Origin: Halictus rubicundus
Lineage: Eukaryota; Arthropoda; Insecta; Hymenoptera; Halictidae
Length of the DNA: 64,000 nucleotides
NCBI RefSeq assembly: GCF_050948215.1
Contig: NC_135151.1
Location: forward strand, 8,286,220-8,350,219
Reading direction: 5' to 3'
Shown here piece by piece: positions 50,214 to 62,661 of this stretch. Every line of letters begins with the position of its first letter. The first letter of the stretch is position 1. The notes below the pieces were generated by a model, which was not told the DNA's origin, did no database searches, and saw nothing but the letters and a program-made list of their open reading frames with translations. Position numbers and translations under genes: made by a program.

Positions 50214-50565
50214 TTCATTAATTGTTGCCTTTATAAAAATAATATATTTTATGTCTAAAAAATATAATTATTATTATTACAGTACAAAAATCTATGAATT
50301 AATATTTTTGCAATGTCAGTATTCACAGTGGCACATTCATATTTTTCAAGTTTATCTTTAATAAATTCATTATGTACTGAATTGAAAATATTTTGATGTT
50401 GATTAGAAATATGTGTAAAGAAAACAAGAACATGTATAAAACTGTGTATGATCTGATTTTTAATAATGACACATGAAAATAATATTACATTCATTGTACA
50501 TTGACTTTATATAAACAATAATGAGCAAACAATGAATATTAATATATTACATGTATAAATATGTC

Positions 50566-52101
50566 TTACACACGCAATGAGGTATATTCGGATGGAAATT
50601 CAAAAGTGTGATAACCAAAAGCGTTAACACTTGGTAAAAGTCCTGCGTTTGGTATAATATTCCATGATAACGTTAATGTGACATTTTTATTTCCCCTGAA
50701 ATAATGAAGAGAAATACATTTATTTATGTAGTTTTAATATCACTCATTCGAATTTATTAGAATTCATCTAATATCTACAAATATTACCTCAAACCATTAC
50801 CATCATCCCAAAAGTAATATTTTGTGTTCATATTTTTAAAGTCCAATGCTGCTTTATCTCCTCGAAGTACTATCTTATCCCATAATATTACCTATATTTA
50901 ATAATCTCTCATTATCATCTCTATTAATGAATTAGTACTATGCAAAGATTATGGATATTTTATTATTTTACTGCACCTGATTAAACTTATTATTTTCCGT
51001 TTGATATTCAGCTGTGAGGTATAAAAATAGTTGTTTAACATTCCAATTAAACAAAGGAGTGAGATTTATGTCTATGTAAAGAAAATATGTATTGCTTCCA
51101 TTGAATAGTTTATAAAAATCTTACAAGATTTTTTAAATAACTTAAATATGAGATGTCTCTATGTAAAAACAGGGGTGGTTAGAAAATTGAAGAAAAGGTG
51201 TCTAATATAAGATTTATAATTGAAATATGTTTATATCATATTAGTTCTTGGGAATTTTATCAGAGCAAAGAAACAAACAGTTCTTATGACATTTTAGTAA
51301 TTGTTTAATATTTTAACTTCTACGAACATTTGAACAATTTTTTAACCTTTGTGTTAGTCAACAGCAATATAGTTGTCATACACAGATGAAGCATAACATA
51401 TTTTATTTTGTAATAATGCCATTACTTTTACTATAAGTAGTACCATAAAACAGAGACATATCAAATATTTTTGTAAAACAATACCTATCGTTTGATTTTT
51501 TTCCACCCCTGAAGAAATTTAAATACACGTTACAGAGATTTTTTATAATCATGCAAGAAAATTAATAAATTGTTAAATTTATAAAATAAAAAGGATATCA
51601 GTTTGTAAATCAAAGGTTAAGTAACCCAGATCATTCTTTTCTCTTGACGCACTATAGTCAGGCACATTCTTTCTGCAAAATTAAAACATAAATAGTTATT
51701 TGACGTAGTGTTAATGATATACATAGTTTTTATTAGTCTATGCATTTACTGTGTATTTATGATATAGGTTCTTAATAGTTTTATTAAAGAATAAGTATTA
51801 TGAACAGAAACATATTGTAAGACAGTAATAGAACCTTAAAATATGGGAAGCTAATAGATTATAGATGTTAAAACTCTTTAAAACTGAAAATGTTAAAACT
51901 GCATATTCCCACTGATTTATGTTTATTATATTTATGAAAATAAAGTGATCATACTTACACAACTACTTTTACGGTATTTAATGTTGCACTGGCTTTATAA
52001 TCAATAAATACAGTAGAAAGGAAACAACAAAACGTTACACACGCTAATACACTCAATGTATAAGCTGCAATAGCATTACCACGCGTAAGAAAGGAATGCA
52101 T
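50566..52101 (-). CDS. SPCS3: Signal peptidase complex subunit 3 (22/23 kDa)
   Basis: Essential ER-membrane subunit of signal peptidase, called Spase22-23 in Drosophila. Five exons on the minus strand: 52101-51959, 51672-51599, 51071-50977, 50891-50788 and 50695-50566. They join in frame to 181 residues, matching the usual 180. Residues about 11-33 form the single membrane span of a type II protein. The lumenal part shows FNWNVKQLFLYLTAEY, VILWDKIVLRG, YYFWDDGNGLRGN and a glycosylation sequon at N143 (NVT). Intron 2 starts ATATCCTT, a U12-type donor. No GT donor is available before the in-frame stop, and the AG acceptor at 51,072-51,073 restores the conserved Asp. The other introns are GT-AG. 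Confidence 0.96.
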
Positions 52102-52513
52102 TATTACGCTTTAGTACTATTGTTTAGATTGTGTAGAACTTTTATTTGATAAATCAACCGATTTGTACATTAGAAAACTCTAACCAACATCATCATCGCC
52201 TTACTCCTCTTTCCAACGTCAGCAATTCAATCGAGATCACCGGTGTGGTGTTCAAAAATAAGTCGGTCATATGACAAGCTGCGTTCGTAAATAAACCAAA
52301 TTTAGTTGCAAGGATTACTTCAGCGCTGTACCATTGAACACAATATTGAAAATCAGAAACAAAACTTTTATTGAAACCTTTACTATGTCTTCAATTTCTA
52401 TTACTTTGAAAAACCACTTACAGACAGAATTGCCCCTTTTTTAATATTTCCAGAACTTTCTTGGGCCTATTGGATGAGAGAAAAAGACAAAAATATATGT
52501 CAGAGTTTAGACC

Positions 52514-53008
52514 AGGCTTCGAAGGCTACGCCCCCTTGTACCATATCAACTGCGCGCGGTGCACCCGTATCAATGGGTTTCCACATTACCCATGAGGTAC
52601 TATGTTTTTTTTGTCAGTGGTATCCCCTGTAGGCCTATTCGATTGCATCACATGATAATTTTCAAGCTTCTTCCTTCTCTTCAAGCAAACCTAAACTAAT
52701 TTTTCTAAATGTCAGTAAAATTTTAACAATATAATTAAACATTTGCCAAATTTATTTTCTCGAAATTATCATGCGACGCAGTGGAATAGGCCTACAAGGG
52801 ATACCACTGATAAAAAAAACGTGTTGTTAGTAGTACCTCATGGATAATATGGAAATCTATTGATATGAGAGTCGCCCTTATGCGCCACGCGCAGTTCATA
52901 TGGTACGGGCCTGAGGTGGCTCAAGAATTAAGACCGTCACGAGGAGTGAGACGCGCAGCCGGTTCAAGGGGGCGTAGCCCACGAAAATTGCTATTAATTC
53001 CGAAGCCT
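52514..53008. mobile_element. Foldback MITE (about 495 bp)
   Basis: The ends AGGCTTCG and CGAAGCCT are inverted repeats, flanked on both sides by GACC, a likely 4-bp target duplication. The arms pair for most of their length (GGCTACGCCCCCTTG, TACCATAT, AACTGCGCG, CCATGAGGTACTA, GTGGTATCCC, TAGGCCTATTC). The left arm lacks two segments present in the right arm. Its right arm is the relative of the repeat at 27,776-27,880. Located just upstream of SPCS3. Non-coding. Confidence 0.85.
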
Positions 53009-53100
53009 GACCTAACCTAACCCACCCTACTAGTCTCCCAGTCTCCCCCTACCGGCCTCTCAGTTTGCCGCTTATTTTTCGAATGTTCACACATCAATGT

Positions 53101-53295
53101 GTACTTATTAGACAGCGAACTTTATGCAAAATAGAACTTCTCAACTTGAATTGCAACAATCTGGAGTGAAGTAGAAATTTATTTTCTTTCTTAATATGTT
53201 TAATAGGCTGAAAATAATATAACAGTATTTTTATCTGTTTTTAATTATGTCTACTCATTTTTATCATAAATGCATAAAATCCGCTCTCTAGTACT
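53101..53295. mobile_element. TAGACTGCGGATC-family MITE copy
   Basis: The inverted ends GTACT..TTAGACAGCGAACTTTATGCA and GTACTAGAGAGCGGATTTTATGCA are diverged forms of the family terminus. About 195 bp, AT-rich, non-coding. Confidence 0.65.
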
Positions 53296-53987
53296 CATTG
53301 TCAGCAGGTAATTTTTAAAAACATAATAGTAAGTGCAATATTTCCGGTAAGTTTTCTTTATTAACTATGTAGATCTTTATCTTTGTGTGTTATTTAGTAG
53401 AATCTATTGTTCTTTGAATATATTTCAATTCAGTATTAATAACATTTGAATACTATTATGTATAAATTTTTACAAAATCATATTTATTATATACATACAG
53501 AGTTTTTGGAAAATCTGTCTTACATAGGTCTTTTCATACTATTTATATTTATTAGTTAATAATGCCATAGCAACATTTCCATATATTATCCTTTAAGACG
53601 ATTTTATATTTACCTGCATATCTTTTCCCTTCAGTAACTATTTATCCAACCTCTTTCCAACGTATTCACTTAACCTCTATTAACTTGGTACCAATAATTT
53701 TGTCTATTTCAGGTTTCTATTAATTTGTATATCCCTTCAGTAATTTTCAAATGTTGCATTTTACTTCAAAGATGATTTTATTTTGCTTCATACTTATATT
53801 TAAACTATTCCGAGAGTCCACAAAATACAAATGTATACAAATTAGTATACTTTAATATCTTAATATTAGTATACTTTAGTATACTTTAATACAAAGAATT
53901 GTGTATTTTAACATAATTTGCTATGAAAATCACGTTAATTATAATCCCAAATACAAGACACAAGACTCACATTATTGAAAATAGGAC

Positions 53988-54322
53988 CAGTGATGGGATA
54001 TTGGATGGTTTTTCGCGCATGCGCGTCCAAAAGCAGTAACGTACTTGTATTGTGAAGAGAGTAGTGGGGCATTATTATTGGCGGGAAAGTACCGGAAAAA
54101 TCCAAGACGAGACGACGAGTCAGGCATGCTACAAATTTTTGGTAAATTACACTTGAATGACATACACATGTTATATATTCCTTTTTGCAAAATCAAATCA
54201 TAACAAATGTTTCGAAATTATGCTGGGTGACCAAGGTTACCCCATTTAGCCAATCTTCTTACTTTACTGACGCCAAAATCGTCGCGCATGCGCGAGAAAA
54301 ACCGTCCAATTTCCCATCACTG
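53988..54322. mobile_element. hAT-like non-autonomous element (335 bp)
   Basis: The inverted termini start CAGTGATGGGA. The arms extend over about 38 bp with GG(A/T)-GGTTTTTC and a shared GCGCATGCGCG block. The flanking 8-bp direct repeats AATAGGAC (53,980-53,987) and AATAGAAC (54,323-54,330) differ at one base. CAGTG ends with an 8-bp duplication fit hAT. The short frames inside do not resemble transposase. It is a different family from the element at 5,340. Confidence 0.88.
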
Positions 54323-54399
54323 AATAGAACCTCCGATCTAACCATAAGCGGTGTTGCCACGTTGTTCAGCACGGCTAGTTCTAGAGTAGGCTGTGGGTA

Positions 54400-57300
54400 G
54401 ACTTATTTACGCACTTGAATACAAAATTCTGAAACTAGCATTATGAACTGTTTTACGGGCGCATACGTGATGGAAATTGATTATTGAAAAACACCAGAGT
54501 TTCGCTTCTGGTATTTGCTTTTGGTAGAGTTCACTATGACGCGATCAAGTCGGTAGTCAATAAGAAAAAGTGTGTATTACTAGACAACGTCCTGCTGTAT
54601 CCCTGAAAAATGCGATGCTAACAAGGAAAGACTGTAATGAAAAACACATGTGCATTGGATATTTATTTTCGAAAAAGAACTGAGTTATGTCACTAAAAAT
54701 TTTTTATAATTTTGCTGATGCCTCAAAATTTTATAACAAACTTATCCAAGAAAATTGAAAATTACTTTTTACAAAAAGTTTCAAGTTTTTGCGTTCAATA
54801 TAATTATATGTAAATACAGGCAAATGTATACATATATAACAACGATTGAAATGTTGAGTTTCATTGTAGGCTTATATACAAATTTCATTTCATATATCAT
54901 TATATTTAAATACCATAAAATTGTTCTTTTACTCAATTATAATGTATTTTCTATAAAAGATAGATATGTATAGATGGTAGTCTATTAATAATAGATTTTT
55001 CAATATTTCTTTTATAATATTATGATGTGATAGTAGAAAGAAAAATAATTTTATTTTGTAACAATAATATAGTTATAAAAAAAATTATATGCGTTATTGT
55101 ATTATTTATTTTTTCCAGAATTTGACACTTTTATTTATAGCTTTTTATGATAATTTGTTAAACGTAATTTAAAAATTAGTTGAATTGTAGTTAAAGTCAT
55201 AATGATTGTCATTGTATATTTAAAGGTGATCTGTTCTATGTATGTATGTATGATCAGTATGGTCACAATTGATGAACAGGTTAGGTTAGATATGCGAATA
55301 CGTTTACGGCCAATTTCAGTATGAGTTTGCCTATGCAAGAGATTGTTTGCAATACAAATTTTTTCATACCGGCACTGGGAAAACCTTCGTATTGCATTGA
55401 CAAGCGTGTTGATTGTGACGTTTATTTTGCAAGCTTTAATTTTTTATGTTTTAGTGAATAGTAGTTTTAAACGATAGTCGATTGTAAAACGACCTTTGCG
55501 AGGGCTCAGTGTGCATGCGCTACGTGCACTCAATCGAGAAAGTGGTGATACTTTACCCGAGGCATATGACGGACGTTACAAATTTCATTTTTAATTTAAA
55601 TGAAATTTGGCAGCAAGAACTAGCCAGATGAAGGTAATTTAAGTAGTTACATATCAACCATTTTGTATTTCGAAGATTTTAAATATCAAGCTCCGTAGAG
55701 GTTAAAACTCGTTTGTTTTAACATACTAATTGCTTTCATGGTGCTTTGTTTATTATTATTATAAGTAGTTTTTATATTAATTTCTATTATTCTATATTTA
55801 ACACGACTATTCATTGATAGTCTCGTTATATTTTAATGAAAGATGTTATCTGTATTTTTACAATGGTTGACTCTGAAAAAATATATTTAAATGGGCGGTG
55901 CTTCAATATATAAAATAGGAAAGATTGAGAAAAGACACCTGTTAACTGTCAATAAATTATCTCCTCTGATATCACTGCTTTATATCAATCGGAGTAATTA
56001 TTTGCAAAACTATTTTTAACATTTCGTATCGTACGAGTGTATATTTTTTTATGCGTAATTTTAATAAATTAGCCTATTTTAACTGTAATGAATATGTAAG
56101 CAAAAGTGAATAGTATAATTTACTATAATAGACTCAATGTTTGATAAATTTGAATTTAAATGCATAATACAATTTAATCATAATTTTTAAATAAATTTAT
56201 ATAACAATTGTTATATAGTATACTGAAGCAAACTTAAATTAGAAAAATTGAACTATTAAGTGACTATTATCTTTCTATGTGTCCGATTAACCTGGGGATG
56301 TAACATTTTTGTAACTTTTTCAAGAAATCTTATACATTTTATAATACGCAAAAATTAATTTGTTTAGACACCGTCAAACATATAACATTTCATATAAATA
56401 ATTAGACTAGTACATCATGTAGTGGTTTTGTACATAGATTATAGTTTGATAAAAGTATAATAGTATTTTTTCTTAAGATTTCATGTGACAATTAAATTAC
56501 TTTCAGTGTTATTAATTAATAAAATTCTTTTCTGTTGAGTTGATTAAATTTATAATTATTTACACATTCATACATATTCATTTATTAAAGCAGCTTAAAA
56601 ATACATTATTTAAGTTAAAAAAGCATATTAACTTCGGTATTTTGATTTGTTTTCTATTTAAAGTTATCGAATGTGTACTTATTTTATAACTAAGAGAATA
56701 TGAAACCTTGCGTAGTTAAATCATATTTTGTACTTTCAAATAAAATCTCTCATATTGATACTAAGCTTGGTCAGTGTGCAAAAATCAATAATAAAATATA
56801 TATTACATAATATACATGTATAATATTAATTTAGCAAATTGGTTTACAAGTGTCATACAAAAATAAAATACAATTTTTGTTTAGTATTTCAATGTATACA
56901 AATACAATATAATAAATACTACATTTTATGTGAATTAAGCAAAGTAGTACCCTAACATCAAAGTATAACATTATGTTACTTTAAAAAAAAAAATAAATGT
57001 TGCAAAGTATCTTAAACACATTATTGGTACCATTTTAGTCAGAATTAATTAATTAATTAATTATTGATAGAATTAAGGTCATTGCACGTGTAACAGCACA
57101 AAACTTGAGCAATATTAAACCAGCATCAATATATTCAGTTTTCTTACATATATTCTAACTGTTATTGCTTTGATCATCGAGTGCGACTGTCAACTGGCAA
57201 TTCCAACTCTTTTTCTGTATATGCTTGCTTGTGAGTTTCTTCACTGTTCGCGATAAATGACTGACGGTTGTAATAAATTGATCAGCACGTTACATTTCCT

Positions 57301-57679
57301 GACAAGCAGAATGAAATTGACAGTTGGACATTGGTGGTACCTGAAAGGTACACTAGGAGCGATAAGGGTTAATAGAGATGCGCTCACTTAACCATAACAC
57401 CTCAGTATTGACACTCCTCCTCTTTCTGTTTTCTGCCTTTACTAGTTTGAATGTGCCAATGCTGATTGTGCTGTTAGATGGGCATCGACACTTAGTAGGG
57501 TTGCAAAAGTTACAAATTGTGAGCTTGAGAGCAGTGTGTTAACTTTTAATGAACAATGATATTGTAACTTTTACCATATTTGACGTCTAACATCCTTTAA
57601 AGGTTAATATTCAGTGATTCTAGTAACAATAAATATGAATTTAAAGATCAATCATTATTTCATTAATATATTTTAGATA
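54400..57679. other. AT-rich region upstream of ATAD2
   Basis: No coding gene recognised. It should contain the ATAD2 promoter and a 5' UTR exon, because an acceptor (TTTTAG at 57,671-57,676) sits three bases before the start codon. The GC-richer patch at 55,480-55,570 is a candidate promoter, without proof. Confidence 0.4.
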
Positions 57680-60600
57680 ATGTCAGATGATGATGCTGCA
57701 TTGGATTCGATGGATACAGAAGAAGATATTTTTATTCCTAGAAGTCGCAGCCTTGGCTCTAATGCCAGAAGGGTGAAGAGTTTACGTACTTTGCGATCAC
57801 ATTCAAACACAAATTCTCATATATCTATGAATAATTTAAGCGTACGTCGCAGTACACGTAACAGAATGCAAACATATGATAATCTTAATACTAGTTGGAT
57901 TTTAGGTAAAAATATTTTAAGATCAATATTAAATAAATGAAGCTCATGATCTTTACATACCTTTAGTATCTGTGTGTAATAATATTTTAGGAACACAAAC
58001 CTTAAAAGGTTATCCCATGTTTCAACAACATGGTTCTTCATCTGATAAAGAGATGGTGGATGAAGTTCCTGAAAGAAAACGTGACCTTAGAGAGCGTATG
58101 CCTCTTAGATCACGTGAAAATCACCCTCCTAATAAGAATTCATCGAGGCACATTAGAGAGAGGGTGGAACATGATCGACAAAACAGCAGAGAACGTAGAA
58201 GTAGGAGTGATCGGGATCGTGATCGTGATCGTGATCGTGATCTTAGGGAGAAAACAGAACAAGAAAAAGATATTAGGGATCTTAAAGATAGACAAGAACG
58301 AGAAAGAACAGAGAGAGAACATAAAGATAAAATGGGAACCAGAAGTAAGTCGACTGAGGAAAAAGATGTGAGGTAAATATTTACTAATGTATATATAAAT
58401 TTTAAGCACAATTTCGAATATGAGTTTATTCCATTTCCATGGATGTGAGTCGATTCCTTTTCAATATATAGTACCTAAATCACTGTACACTAAAAATATG
58501 GGGAATTTGACATTATATTGATACAATTATTTACGAATTATATTTACACATTTCCAAAATTGTTTTATAGAACAAGAAAATCTGACAGTCCATGTAGACT
58601 TAGAGAAGGTCCTGTAACAAGACTTGGTGGAAATTTAATCGAAAAAGATGAAAAGCCTAAAGTGGAGCAAGATGAAGGCGATGAAGACAGTTCTCACGAA
58701 AGCGAAAAGGCAGAAAATAATGATAATTCTGAAAACGAAGATGTACATGATTTTTTATAATTTCATGAATACTCATTAGTTTATACACGTATTTTTACAA
58801 TTAAAACTTTTGTACTTTTTTTTACAAATATATATACTATTAATCTTAATCGTATGAAAGTATTTGAAAATAGTTATACAATACTATCTGTTTAATACTT
58901 GTAGGGTTACGAAGACATGTACACACGAATTAAACGAACTAGGAGAACAGCACAACAACAATTACCAAGGGGTAAGAAGCTTACAGGTTCGATATTCCCA
59001 TTTAATTTATATGCATGCTTTTTAAATTGATTTGTCTTTTTAAATATTATAATCCGTTATTTTACAGTGGTAGATAGTGATTTAAGTGAATCTTCTGATT
59101 CACCTGGCCCTAGGAAATATAGTTTACGTCAAAAAAAACCGACTGTAGATAGATTTCAAGCGAATGTAGAACCTGTTCGACGTTCTATAAAAGCACTTAG
59201 AAGCGTTCTTAGTAATTCCATGAGAAGACGTAAACATAGAAGTAAAAGTACAAGCTCTAGTGATTCCAGTGATTCAGAACCTCAACGTTATGATAAAAAA
59301 AAAAGCAAGAAAGCAAGGTGAGGTATGACGTACATAGAGGTATAGTTTTCGAAATATTTATAAATAATTCCATTGAATTGAATATGCAATGGAATAAACA
59401 AATAAATAGTATTACTGTACAATGAGTTTTCTATTTTGTGAATTTCATAATAGGCAATCGGCAATACCTCAAGGTGGACCACCCGATCGCAAAGCAGATA
59501 TAAATCCAATAACTTTAGATACTAATATTAGGTTCAATGATGTCGGAGGTTTAGAATCACACATTCACTGCCTTAAAGAAATGGTTGTTTTTCCTATGAT
59601 GTATCCCGACGTATTTGAACGTTATCACATTACTCCTCCAAAGGGAGTACTATTTCATGGTCCACCAGGTATTATTTTGGATGTTTATATAACCATACGA
59701 GTAAATATTTTTAATGTAAATTATAGTATTCATCAGTACATAAAAATATGTATTTTTTATACTAATATTTTATATTAAATGCTTAGGAACTGGCAAGACA
59801 TTAATAGCTAGAGCACTGGCAAATGAGTGTAGTCAAGGCAGTAGAAAAATGGCATTCTTTATGAGGAAAGGCGCAGATTGTCTGTCCAAATGGGTTGGAG
59901 AATCAGAACGCCAATTACGTTTGTTATTTGAGCAGGCTCAACAAATGAAACCGTCCATAATATTTTTCGATGAAATAGATGGCCTTGCACCTGTTAGAAG
60001 TACGAAGCAGGATCAAATTCATGCTAGTATTGTGTCTACTCTTCTAGCGCTTATGGATGGCCTCAGTGATAGAGGAGAGGTAAAATATTTCGAATTTTTC
60101 ATATGTAAAACAAAATTACAAATTAGTCAATACAGTGTCTACTCGATATATGTCCAATACACGGATCTGGTCAGGGACATATATCGGCTGGAATATACTA
60201 TTCTTTGATACACTGCCGAACGTAGAGAAGAACAGCGAAGCTCGAGTAGCCTCGGTTACTTCTCATTACAATTTTATTAACGGAAAATTAGTGTAAATAT
60301 GATCCGAATTATATCGTGTTTGGTATCATTTTAATCAGAAAAATTCCACAAATATATTGGTGTAAGTCTCCCAGAAAAATAATTAATAATAAAGAAGTTT
60401 AACTTTTGATTTAAAGGCCTGAACTCACGCGGGCCTTTGAACTGTGCCGGCGGCCGCGACTCTCCACGTTTCTTTCTTTCTCATACGCTGTCCTTCTTTG
60501 CGTCCGAAACTTTCATCGTTCATTACACAAGTAAATATCATCGGAATGATATCATATTTGGTATCATTTTCATTAGAAAAGTGTCATGAATATTTTGATG

Positions 60601-62661
60601 AAAGTTCCATAAAAAAATAATGAGAAATAAAGATGTTTTGTTATTAGATTAGTAGCGGTTACCTAGTATTATGTTTGTACATAATTATTTCAATTATCAT
60701 CAATTATTATTAACGGCTAGATGATATTTGGGACATGTATCGAATAAAGACTATACTTCTATTATTACAGGTTATAGTTATTGGAGCAACAAATAGAATA
60801 GATGCTATTGATCCAGCTTTGCGGAGACCTGGTCGTTTTGACCGTGAATTATTTTTCCCACTACCTGCTATGAAAGAGAGACTAGAAATATTAAAAATCC
60901 ATGTTAGCAAATGGAAAAATCCTCCATCAGATCAATTGTTAGAAGTACTTGCTGAAAAAGCAATAGGTTATTGTGGATCAGATTTAAGGGCTTTGTGCAC
61001 TGAAGCTGTCTTACAGGGATTAAGAAGAACATATCCCCAAATATATATGACAAGTAATCGATTGCTTCTAGATCCTGAACGTGTTGAAGTATGTCTTCAT
61101 TAAGGAACAAATAAATGCACCATGAATTAATGTAATACTACATTATAGTTTATATATATTTTTTGTAGGTAAAAAAGCGAGATTTCTTACAAGCCAGTTC
61201 TATGCTTGTTCCATCATCGCAAAGAGTATCACCTTGTGCTCGAAGAAAATTACAAGCATTTATGGAACCTTTACTAGGACCGCCGTTGGAAGAGTTAATA
61301 AGTTCCATAAAAGGAGTATTTCCTCAAGGAATTAATCCTGCTATGGCAAAGTAATAAAGTTTTATAATCGTAGGATTCAGGAGACAAAAAGTGTTATGGT
61401 TCGAATATGAAATTTTGAACAAATTAAATGCATACCATTCTTAACATATTTCTTTATTCTGTAGATGCAGATATACACAGTGTAGATATAGTGAAATGTG
61501 AAGTTTTACGAGAAAAATTTTCCACTTGTTACAATCCAATTTTAATTCAATTTTCACAAAAATGCTACATAACACTTTCTGTCCTACTTCATTAATTATT
61601 AATGGTGTAATTTTTAATTTGATATATTTGAAAATTTTCTCCAGAGTAAAAATTACTAAAGGAATACATCGCCCAAGGTTACTAACTTCTGGAGGAAATT
61701 TATCTGAAGGTCAAGGGCCCCATTTAGCACAAGCGTTGTTGTACCATATGGAACATCTACCCGTTCAAACATTAGACGTTAGCACCCTTTTTGCAGAGAG
61801 TGGACGATCTCCAGAAGAAACCTGTGTGCAAGTTCGTTATTAATACTTCTACAAAAAACTGAATATTAACTGAATGAAACACACTCAAACAGATGTTTAT
61901 ATTAATTGTTTTTGTGTAGGTATTTAATGAAGCTGCCAGGAATGTACCGTCCATAATTTATATTCGGTCAATCGATCAATGGTGGCCACTTGTACCTGAA
62001 ACTGTAAAAGCAGTTTTTTTGTGTCGCATTGCAGCACTCGACCCTTCATTGCCCATTTTAATTCTGGCTACGAGCGATACAACGTATCAAGACCTCCCTA
62101 ACCAATTACGAAGTCTCTTTAGCGAACTTCGTGGAGAAGTCTATTCGATGAAAACGCCAACAGCAGAGCAAAGGTCGAAATTCTTCCGACCTATTTTCAT
62201 GATTCAAAGCTTAAAGTCACCTAAAATAAAGGACGATAAAGTTGAAGTTTTGGAAGAACTTCCGTTAGCACCAGATCCCATACCAAAGAAATTAACAGAA
62301 GAAGAAAGGAAGGTATTGTACGAAAAAGAAGAAGTTTCATTGAGAGAACTAAGAATCTTTTTAAGAGAAATTTGTGCGAAACTTGCAAGGAATAGACAGT
62401 AATTATATTTGTATTATTTGTTATTTCCTTCAATGTTTTATGAAATTTAAATAATGTAAATTTCTTGCTCCATAGATTTTTCATGTTCACGAAACCAGTG
62501 GATACAGAAGAAGTACCAGATTATAACATGATTATAAAACAGCCAATGGATTTGGAAACTATGATGACAAAAATCGATATGCACTGCTATCTTTGTGCTA
62601 GGGATTTTCTTGATGACATTGATCTGATTTGCAAAAATGCATTAGAATATAATCCTGATAG
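57680..62661 (+). CDS. ATAD2: ATAD2-type AAA ATPase with bromodomain (partial, runs off the right edge)
   Basis: Nuclear chromatin-associated ATPase; the family binds acetylated histone H4. Twelve coding exons are visible: 57680-57905, 57991-58372, 58571-58742, 58905-58971, 59068-59317, 59454-59668, 59787-60079, 60771-61088, 61169-61350, 61645-61831, 61920-62398 and 62476-62661. They stay in frame for 985 residues. The N-terminus (1-380) is acidic and rich in Arg/Asp/Glu, with an RD-repeat in exon 2. The AAA core has Walker A GPPGTGKT (435-442), Walker B IIFFDE (495-500), the sensor region GATNR (540-544) and RRPGRFDRE (553-561). The bromodomain starts near 906 and reaches the acetyl-lysine-binding Asn (N983, in EYNPDR), where the window's last exon stops. 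The remaining bromodomain and C-terminus are not in the window. Exon 10 uses a weak donor (GTTCGT). Confidence 0.95.
60133..60756. mobile_element. Repeat element inserted in ATAD2 intron 7
   Basis: The left end CAGTGTCTACTCGATATATG followed by TCC is mirrored near the right end (TAGTCTTTATTCGATACATG and TCCC when inverted). A subterminal hairpin (GATATATGTCC against GGACATATATC) lies at 60,144-60,185. The interior has two related copies of about 130 bp (60,262-60,400 and 60,505-60,640) around a GC-rich core. A fragment of the same repeat lies at 32,766. It fills most of the 691-bp intron. Superfamily unknown. Confidence 0.65.

Noticed and set aside
51072..51077. AT-AC pairing for SPCS3 intron 2
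   Set aside because: The AC dinucleotides near the acceptor give a wrong frame or a stop; only the AG at 51,072-51,073 keeps the conserved sequence.
41323..62661. Functional gene cluster or operon from IFT52 to ATAD2
   Set aside because: Genes have mixed orientation, their own introns and unrelated roles; ordinary synteny explains the grouping.
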